From the NCBI RefSeq assembly GCF_041075285.1, contig NZ_CP163512.1, positions 2,728,001 to 2,792,000 on the forward strand: a stretch of 64,000 nt of DNA. The letters are read 5' to 3'. This DNA comes from Providencia rettgeri. Its GTDB lineage: Bacteria; Pseudomonadota; Gammaproteobacteria; Enterobacterales; Enterobacteriaceae. The notes below the pieces were generated by a model. That model saw only the letters and a program-made list of their open reading frames with translations. It had not been told where the DNA came from and searched no databases. Shown piece after piece: positions 57,241 to 64,000 of the stretch. Every line of letters begins with the position of its first letter. Positions within the stretch are counted from its first letter, which is position 1. Both the position numbers and the translations under genes were made by a program.

Positions 57241-57645
57241 ATGACCTGGGAGTATGCATTAATCGGATTGATTGTGGGTTTTATCATCGGTGCATTAGTT
57301 GTCCGCTATGGTAATCCAAAACTTCGCCAACAAAAAACAGCGCAAGCTGAGCTAGACAAAAAAAGTACTGAGCTTGAAGAGTACCGTAAAGAATTAGTCA
57401 GCCATTTTGCGCGTAGCGCAGAATTATTGGATAAAATGGCACGTGATTACCGTCAGCTATACCAACATATGGCACAAAGTTCATCTGAATTAATGCCAGA
57501 TATGCCAGCACAAGATAACCCGTTTAATTATCGTCTAACGGAGTCTGAAGCCGATAACGATCAAGTCCCCGTAAAAATGCCACCAAGAGATTACTCAGAT
57601 GGCGCATCGGGCTTATTCCGCCCTATCGAAGAGAAAGAAAAGTAA
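57241..57645 (+). CDS. zapG: Z-ring-associated protein ZapG (YhcB, DUF1043)
   Basis: 134 residues: one N-terminal membrane helix (YALIGLIVGFIIGALVVRYG) and a long coiled coil (AELDKKSTELEEYRKELVSHF) ending in a disordered, acidic and proline-containing tail. YhcB/ZapG links cell division with envelope synthesis. Monocistronic, with a hairpin after it. Confidence 0.93.
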   Translation: MTWEYALIGLIVGFIIGALVVRYGNPKLRQQKTAQAELDKKSTELEEYRKELVSHFARSAELLDKMARDYRQLYQHMAQSSSELMPDMPAQDNPFNYRLTESEADNDQVPVKMPPRDYSDGASGLFRPIEEKEK

Positions 57646-57658
57646 TTTCTAATTGTGT

Positions 57659-57687
57659 ATCACCAGTAAGTGTTACTTACTGGTGAT
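57659..57687 (+). terminator. Hairpin after zapG
   Basis: ATCACCAGTAAGT-GTT-ACTTACTGGTGAT, a perfect 13-bp stem 14 nt past the stop. The following U-run is poor (TTCTGACTATATT). The gap from here to degQ (57688-58015) is AT-rich and shows nothing else than a presumed degQ promoter. Confidence 0.7.
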
Positions 57688-58015
57688 TTCTGACTATATT
57701 CACTCAAATTCCCCGTCAAATTCGCATCATATACTGCAAAATATTCGTTTAATAATCTTGAACAACATTTCTGTCTAAATTAAATTTAATGATTTATTTA
57801 ACAAGCGTATAGAAGTTAAAGTTTTACTTAAGTTACGTGTAAATAGATGTAAAAGAGTGATTAATTACTATCTGTAGATGGAACTTTTGCGCATAATCTG
57901 TAGTCATAGTCTTCAGTAAAATTGAATCTTATACCAACCAAATAGAAGCTCATTGCGTTAGCTTAAAAGGCACACAGTGAGTTGAACTTATATTCTTGAG
58001 AGAATTGACTGAATT

Positions 58016-59410
58016 ATGAAGAGAAAAAACTTTTTTCTTACCGCTATCGCAATGAGCTTAGGCTTATCATTGGCCACTATCCCAACAGTTAGTAGCGCTG
58101 CATTACCAGCGACATTACCAGCAACGGAACAAAGCCAAAATATGCCAAGCCTTGCACCAATGCTTGAAAAAGTGCTGCCTGCGGTTGTGAATATTCACGT
58201 ATCGGGAACCCGTGTACAGAATCAACAAATCCCAGAAGAGCTAAAATTCTTCTTTGGTCCAAATATACCTTCTCAACAACAAAATGTGCGTCCATTTGAA
58301 GGTCTTGGCTCAGGCGTGATTATTGATGCGCAACAAGGCTATATTTTAACCAACAATCATGTCATTGATGGTGCGGATAAAATTCAAATTCAATTAAATG
58401 ATGGTCGTGAAATTACCGTAAAACTGATTGGTAAAGATCCGCAAACCGATATTGCGTTACTGAAAATCTCGAATGAGAAAGATATCAAAAATTTAACTGC
58501 GGTTAATATGGCCGACTCTGACAAGTTACGTGTTGGTGATTTTGCGGTTGCGGTTGGTAATCCATTTGGATTAGGTCAAACCGCGACATCCGGCATTATT
58601 TCGGCTTTGGGTCGTAGCGGTTTAAACCTTGAAGGGTTAGAAAACTTTATTCAAACCGATGCATCTATCAACCGTGGTAACTCTGGTGGCGCGTTAGTGA
58701 ACTTAAATGGTGAACTGATCGGTATCAATACCGCGATTTTAGCGCCTGGTGGTGGCAATATCGGTATCGGCTTTGCTATCCCAAGTAATATGGCAAAAAA
58801 CCTGAGCGAGCAGCTAATTAAGCACGGCGAAGTTAAGCGTGGCATTTTAGGTATTAAAGGAACAGAGATGAGCTCTGATATCGCAAAAGCCTTTAATATT
58901 GATGCACAGCGTGGCGCGTTCGTCAGTGAAGTTCTGCCAAAATCTTCAGCGGCGAAAGCCGGTATTAAATCCGGTGATGTTTTAGTCTCTGTTGATGGCA
59001 AACGTATTAATAGCTTCGCGGAACTAAGAGCAAAAATCGGCACCAGCCAAATCGGCAAAGAAATCACAATTGGTCTCATCCGTTCAGGTAAGCCAATGGA
59101 TGTGAAAGTGGTGCTTGAAAATGATGAAGGCTCAGCGACACGAGCAGAAAAATTAAGTGAGTCATTGTTAGGGGCAACCATCTCCAATGCTACTGTTAGT
59201 AATACACGAGGTGTTCAAGTCGATAGCGTCACCCCTAAATCCCCAGCGGCAGCTATTGGCTTAGTCAAAGGTGACTTAATTTTTGGTGTGAACGACCAAC
59301 GTGTTGAAACTATTGAACAATTCCGTAAAATTATCGATGCTAAGCCCCCAGTGTTAGCAATGAAAGTATTACGTGGTGGCGAGACCTTATATTTATTAAT
59401 GCGCAATTAA
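58016..59410 (+). CDS. degQ: Periplasmic serine protease DegQ
   Basis: 464 residues. A signal peptide (cleavage near VSSAA, residue 29), a trypsin-like domain with triad His in ILTNNHVIDG, Asp in PQTDIALLKI and Ser in NRGNSGGALVN, then two PDZ domains. DegQ degrades or refolds unfolded periplasmic proteins. The shorter Q-linker loop and the degS gene next door favour DegQ over DegP. Its own terminator follows. Confidence 0.95.
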   Translation: MKRKNFFLTAIAMSLGLSLATIPTVSSAALPATLPATEQSQNMPSLAPMLEKVLPAVVNIHVSGTRVQNQQIPEELKFFFGPNIPSQQQNVRPFEGLGSGVIIDAQQGYILTNNHVIDGADKIQIQLNDGREITVKLIGKDPQTDIALLKISNEKDIKNLTAVNMADSDKLRVGDFAVAVGNPFGLGQTATSGIISALGRSGLNLEGLENFIQTDASINRGNSGGALVNLNGELIGINTAILAPGGGNIGIGFAIPSNMAKNLSEQLIKHGEVKRGILGIKGTEMSSDIAKAFNIDAQRGAFVSEVLPKSSAAKAGIKSGDVLVSVDGKRINSFAELRAKIGTSQIGKEITIGLIRSGKPMDVKVVLENDEGSATRAEKLSESLLGATISNATVSNTRGVQVDSVTPKSPAAAIGLVKGDLIFGVNDQRVETIEQFRKIIDAKPPVLAMKVLRGGETLYLLMRN

Positions 59411-59439
59411 TTCATAAAATTGAGTCTTAAAATCAATAA

Positions 59440-59471
59440 AACAGGTACAGTATCACTCTGCTGTACCTGTT
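59440..59471 (+). terminator. Intrinsic terminator of degQ
   Basis: AACAGGTACAG (59440-59450) pairs with CTGTACCTGTT (59461-59471), followed by TTTTT. Confidence 0.9.
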
Positions 59472-59524
59472 TTTTTATGTTATGCTCAGTACATGTTTAA
59501 AAATAACTGCATCTCCAATATGTT

Positions 59525-60589
59525 ATGGTAAAGAAGCTAACTGTTTCTGTCATGCTAGGCCTATTAACTGCGTTGATTATCATCATTGCGGTACCTTCAT
59601 TGCGCCCTCAAGGTTTAGCGGATTTACTGTATGGCAAAACGAATAGTGAACCAGTCAGTTATAACAAAGCAGTACGCCGTGCTGCCCCTGCCGTCGTTTA
59701 TGTTTACAGTAGTTCAAAAGGGAGTTTTTCCCAGTCTGGTCGTGAACTTAAATCACTCGGCTCAGGCGTGATCATGAGTCCAAATGGTTATATCATTACT
59801 AATAAACATGTGGTTGATAATCCAGATCAAATCTTAGTTGCGCTACAGGACGGCGCGATTTTTGATGCATTACTGGTAGGCTCTGATGCACTAACTGACC
59901 TTGCGGTATTGAAAATTGATGCCGATAACCTCCCCGTGATCCCTATTAATACTCAACGTATTACCCATGTGGGGGATGTCGTCCTCGCTATAGGGAACCC
60001 ATACAACATAGGGCAAACCGTCACTCAAGGCATTATCAGTGCGACTGGTCGTGTTGGCTTAAGCTCCACTCGTAGACAAAATTTCTTACAAACCGATGCC
60101 TCCATCAACTCAGGTAACTCAGGCGGAGCTCTAATAAATACCGAAGGCGAGTTAGTAGGCATTAACACCCTTTCCTTCACTGCCGGGCAAGGTATTACCT
60201 CAGAAGGTCTCAGCTTTGCCATTCCAACAGCCCTCGCAACCAAAATCATGGATAAACTGATCCGTGATGGACGAGTGATCCGCGGTTACATTGGTATTAC
60301 GGCTCGGGAATTGCCACAAATCAGGTCTAACAACAATAATATCAATCAAATACAAGGGCTTCGTGTTTTCCAAGTTGCACCAAACGGTCCAGCAGCTAAA
60401 GCGGGTATTGTGCAAGGGGACATTATTTTATCTGTCGATGGTAAACCGGCGATTTCCGCCGCTGAGACGATGGATTTAGTCGCCGAAATTCGTCCGGGTA
60501 GTAAAGTCCCTGTACAGATTTTACATGAAGGCGAAATGAAAACGGTTGATGTGATTATTGAAGAGAACCCCGAAGGGCAATCTGGCTAA
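59525..60589 (+). CDS. degS: Site-1 protease DegS
   Basis: 354 residues: an N-terminal membrane anchor (LTVSVMLGLLTALIIIIAVP) rather than a cleavable signal, a protease domain with triad motifs YIITNKHVVDN, DALTDLAVLKI and NSGNSGGALIN, and one PDZ domain that senses OMP C-termini. DegS cleaves RseA to start the sigma-E response. Confidence 0.95.
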   Translation: MVKKLTVSVMLGLLTALIIIIAVPSLRPQGLADLLYGKTNSEPVSYNKAVRRAAPAVVYVYSSSKGSFSQSGRELKSLGSGVIMSPNGYIITNKHVVDNPDQILVALQDGAIFDALLVGSDALTDLAVLKIDADNLPVIPINTQRITHVGDVVLAIGNPYNIGQTVTQGIISATGRVGLSSTRRQNFLQTDASINSGNSGGALINTEGELVGINTLSFTAGQGITSEGLSFAIPTALATKIMDKLIRDGRVIRGYIGITARELPQIRSNNNNINQIQGLRVFQVAPNGPAAKAGIVQGDIILSVDGKPAISAAETMDLVAEIRPGSKVPVQILHEGEMKTVDVIIEENPEGQSG

Positions 60590-60636
60590 ATAGCTGCCAA
60601 CCAATATTGAGATAAAAAATGTGCTCAACTTGAAGT

Positions 60637-60672
60637 GACCTCCAATAGTTGGACAACCAATTAATGGAGGTC
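60637..60672 (-). terminator. Hairpin between degS and murA
   Basis: GACCTCCA (60637-60644) pairs with TGGAGGTC (60665-60672), with a nested TTGG/CCAA. It follows both convergent genes. The surrounding TGAAGTGACCTCCAATAGTT also looks like the end of an IS3-type element. Confidence 0.6.
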
Positions 60673-60701
60673 GTTTTATATCAATTCAACAAAAGAGAAA
60701 C

Positions 60702-61964
<1,263 letters not shown>

Positions 61965-62016
61965 TCAAGTATTCTCGTATGTCGAATTGTACAGGCTGTT
62001 CGCTTAGGCTTTGAAA

Positions 62017-62271
62017 TCAAAGGCCACTAAGTTTACGGTCGCGCTCCCATTGCGCAGGGGTGTACGCTTTAATTGATAGAGCATGGATGCGGTTATCCGC
62101 AATATATTCCATCAATGGCGCGTAAATTGCTTGCTGTTGCTTAACACGGCTCATACCGTCAAACATGTCACCGACAGCGATAACCTGAAAGTGGCTACCA
62201 TCGCCCGTAACAATAGCCTCATCCAGAGGCAACTTTTCCATCAATACTTGTTTTATTTCGTTGGTTTCCAT
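62017..62271 (-). CDS. ibaG: BolA-family protein IbaG
   Basis: 84-residue BolA-like protein with [20 protein letters not shown] and the [13 protein letters not shown] end, equal to E. coli IbaG (YrbA), an acid-stress and iron-sulfur related factor that pairs with monothiol glutaredoxins. Start at METNEIKQ by family length; the 14 codons upstream in frame are unlikely coding. Confidence 0.93.
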   Translation of the reverse strand: METNEIKQVLMEKLPLDEAIVTGDGSHFQVIAVGDMFDGMSRVKQQQAIYAPLMEYIADNRIHALSIKAYTPAQWERDRKLSGL

Positions 62272-62411
62272 AGTTACTCTATTATGATTATTTGTGATTA
62301 ATTTTACTCTCACTTATTCTAGTTGAATGTGCCCAATTAGTCACAACGCGAATTGTTAGAGCATAAATGTCTATCCTAAAGGATTAAGCCTAACACTTAA
62401 ACCAAAGAAAA

Positions 62412-62442
62412 CGCCTCTTACGCACAAATGCACGTAGAGGCG
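62412..62442 (-). terminator. Terminator between mlaB and ibaG
   Basis: CGCCTCT (62412-62418) and AGAGGCG (62436-62442), with further pairing inside, followed on the minus strand by TTTTCTTT. It should end the mlaEDCB transcript and leave ibaG-murA to their own promoter. Confidence 0.75.
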
Positions 62443-62483
62443 CTTATTTTTACATAACTTGACTGAATTTAAGACTCTTCACC

Positions 62484-62774
62484 TTAGTCCAGAATGATGG
62501 TTTTCACCCCATATAACTCAATAAGTGTATTCAAGTTATCACTGGCACCAATAATATTTAGAGACTGCTTTTTAGTTTTAAACTCGCCTTTTAAGCGAAC
62601 TAACATTGCAAGCCCTGCCGAGTCAACATGGGTTAAAGCAGAAACATCTATTTTTTCAATGTGTTCCAACAATGGGGATTTTTTATCCCAAAACGACATT
62701 AATGAATCACGATCTAACGAACCCGTTAGATGCAAAGTGGAACCCGTTTTTTCCCATGCCAATACGTGGCTCAT
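62484..62774 (-). CDS. mlaB: STAS-domain protein MlaB
   Basis: 96-residue STAS protein; LHLTGSLDRDSLMSFWDK and SALTHVDSAGLAMLVRLKGE hold the conserved threonine-serine region. MlaB binds the MlaF ATPase and is needed for activity of the MlaFEDB lipid transporter. Its ATG is 1 nt from the mlaC stop. Confidence 0.93.
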   Translation of the reverse strand: MSHVLAWEKTGSTLHLTGSLDRDSLMSFWDKKSPLLEHIEKIDVSALTHVDSAGLAMLVRLKGEFKTKKQSLNIIGASDNLNTLIELYGVKTIILD

Positions 62775-62775
62775 A

Positions 62776-63405
62776 CTATTTTTTCTCTTCTAAGGTAATT
62801 GGCGCTTTGGCACTAATTTCTAACTGTTTTGTTAAACCATCAATGCCTTGCTTGCGTAGAATATCCCCCCACTCATTTTGTTTAGTGGTGATCATGCTTA
62901 CGCCTTCAGCGATCATGTCATACGCTTGCCAGTAACCTGTTTTACTATTTTTACGCCATTGGAAATCTAAGCGCACTGGTGGACGACCATTGGTATCGAT
63001 AATTGTTACGCGAATTGCAACAATGTTTTTATCGCCAATAGGTTGCTCAGGTGCAATTTGGTAAGTTTGACCATGGTACATCGCAAGAGCTTGACCATAA
63101 ACCTGCTCAAGGTAATCTTCGAATGCTGTAAAATAAGCCTCACGCTGTGCAGGTGTTGCTCCTTTATAGTAAGTTCCTAAAACTAACGCCCCTGCGTATT
63201 TAATTTGCACATAAGGCAGCAGTTCTTCACGAACGATAGTTCTTAAGTATTCAGGATCTTGCTTGATTTTTGGCTGTTCAGATTTTAACCGATTAAAAGT
63301 TTTTGCTGCCGCCTCATCCATTAATTTATACGGATTAGTTTGGTCTACAGCCATCGCAAACGGCGCAATAACCAACATGGCAACCATCATTAAACGTTTA
63401 AACAT
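62776..63405 (-). CDS. mlaC: Periplasmic phospholipid-binding protein MlaC
   Basis: 209 residues with a cleavable signal peptide (ending PFAMA, residue 19). [20 protein letters not shown] and [20 protein letters not shown] match MlaC, the shuttle that carries phospholipids between MlaA in the outer membrane and MlaFEDB. Confidence 0.95.
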   Translation of the reverse strand: MFKRLMMVAMLVIAPFAMAVDQTNPYKLMDEAAAKTFNRLKSEQPKIKQDPEYLRTIVREELLPYVQIKYAGALVLGTYYKGATPAQREAYFTAFEDYLEQVYGQALAMYHGQTYQIAPEQPIGDKNIVAIRVTIIDTNGRPPVRLDFQWRKNSKTGYWQAYDMIAEGVSMITTKQNEWGDILRKQGIDGLTKQLEISAKAPITLEEKK

Positions 63406-63441
63406 AATTCATTCCTTTAACTGTTTTGAGGAAGCTTCAGA

Positions 63442-63939
63442 TTACTTAGATGCAGGCTCAGTGCCTTGGCTATCGCCACTCTTATATAAGAACTGCCCGA
63501 TTAAATCCTCCAACACCATTGCTGGCTTAGTATCCTCAAGGCGTCCACCATTTTTCAAGATAGAAATACCTAATTCTTCATCATCTGGGCCGATATTCAT
63601 GGCAATATATTGTTCGCCGAGTAACCCTGAGGTACGAATGGATAATGAACTTGAATCTGGAATATTGTCATATTCACTCAATAAATCAATTTTCACTTCA
63701 GGCACATAGTTCTTTTTATCGAGTGTAATACTGGCAACACGACCGACCACCACACCGCCAACTTTGATTGGAGACCCCTCTTTCAAGCCACCAATATTTT
63801 CAAAAGACGCTGAAATTTGATAGGTGGATTGGCTACCAATCGATTTCAAATCGGCGACTTTTAAACACAAAAAAATAATTGCGGCTATCGCCAACAACAT
63901 AAAACAGCCAACCCATATTTCACTTTTTTTACTTTGCAT
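63442..63939 (-). CDS. mlaD: MCE-domain protein MlaD
   Basis: 165 residues: an N-terminal helix (EIWVGCFMLLAIAAIIFLCL) and an MCE domain with GGLKEGSPIKVGGVVVGRVA and LLGEQYIAMNIGP. Hexameric MlaD forms the periplasmic ring of the MlaFEDB complex. 3 nt after mlaE. Confidence 0.96.
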   Translation of the reverse strand: MQSKKSEIWVGCFMLLAIAAIIFLCLKVADLKSIGSQSTYQISASFENIGGLKEGSPIKVGGVVVGRVASITLDKKNYVPEVKIDLLSEYDNIPDSSSLSIRTSGLLGEQYIAMNIGPDDEELGISILKNGGRLEDTKPAMVLEDLIGQFLYKSGDSQGTEPASK

Positions 63940-63942
63940 GAC

Positions 63943-64000
63943 TTAGTTCCCAAACATCAGTGCGGTAAGTACGAAATCCAGTCCTAAAACAGACAATGAC
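63943..64000 (-). CDS. mlaE: ABC transporter permease MlaE (C-terminal end only)
   Basis: The minus strand from the window edge to the TAA at 63943-63945 reads SVLGLDFVLTALMFGN, the very end of MlaE, the membrane permease of the phospholipid transporter. Only the last 18 or so codons are in the window; the assignment rests on this ending and on position before mlaD. Confidence 0.9.
   Translation of the reverse strand, partial: SLSVLGLDFVLTALMFGN

Overview
The window is a stretch of a low-GC enterobacterial chromosome. Gene content, protein sequences and gene order (sstT-alx-yqjA..yqjF-yhaJ-yhaK; rnpB-rsmI-lpoA-yraN-diaA-dolP; mtgA-elbB-arcZ-arcB-gltD-sspBA-rpsI-rplM-zapE-zapG-degQ-degS; murA-ibaG-mlaBCDE) match the 69-72 min part of the E. 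coli map, but the DNA is more AT-rich and carries many ERIC-type repeats. This points to the Morganellaceae, most likely Providencia. The genus is an inference from sequence feel, not from a search.

Region 1-11.6 kb (all minus strand) is a complete hydrogenase-2 locus, hybO-hybA-hybB-hybC-hybD-hybE-hypA-hypB-hybG-hypD (hypD is cut by the window start), with hypF upstream. A perfect FNR-type site lies upstream of hybO. Together these genes make, export, mature and insert nickel into a membrane-bound H2-oxidising [NiFe] enzyme. HypB has a very long histidine-rich tail.

Region 12.0-17.4 kb is an AT-rich accessory patch that ends at a tRNA-Ile2(CAU) gene. It holds an exported metallo-beta-lactamase-fold protein, a broken IS200-type transposase, two decayed copies of an inovirus Gp2-like gene, an orphan T6SS Hcp, a Sel1-repeat protein and several unknowns, some with frameshifted or truncated 5' ends.

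Region 17.7-31.4 kb is mostly backbone: a 2,4-diaminopentanoate dehydrogenase-like enzyme, a GNAT acetyltransferase, fadH, a Zur-box-controlled folE2/gamma-carbonic-anhydrase pair, sstT, alx with a manganese riboswitch, the yqj cluster, and yhaJ/yhaK.

Region 31.8-40.1 kb is the most interesting catabolic unit: a PRD/PTS-type regulator, an intergenic region packed with a repeated TTTCCACTT operator motif, then an eight-gene operon. The operon encodes a small PRD protein, an SFCGS protein, DUF4312, two polytopic membrane proteins (DUF4311, DUF4310), an amidohydrolase, a DgaE-like PLP enzyme and a DgaF-like aldolase. It looks like an uptake and degradation system for an amino-sugar-acid-like compound whose substrate and transport chemistry are not established.

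Region 40-64 kb is housekeeping: a NapH-like ferredoxin, rnpB, rsmI, an LpoA that lacks most of its TPR domain, yraN, diaA, dolP, mtgA, elbB, the ArcZ small RNA, arcB, an orphan gltD without gltB, sspA/sspB, rpsI/rplM, zapE, zapG, degQ, degS, murA, ibaG and the mla genes (mlaE cut by the window end).

Repeats form a second layer. Three copies of a ~140 bp element with imperfect inverted ends each sit inside a duplicated intrinsic terminator between convergent genes. ERIC-like elements occur singly and as a four-unit tandem array upstream of diaA.
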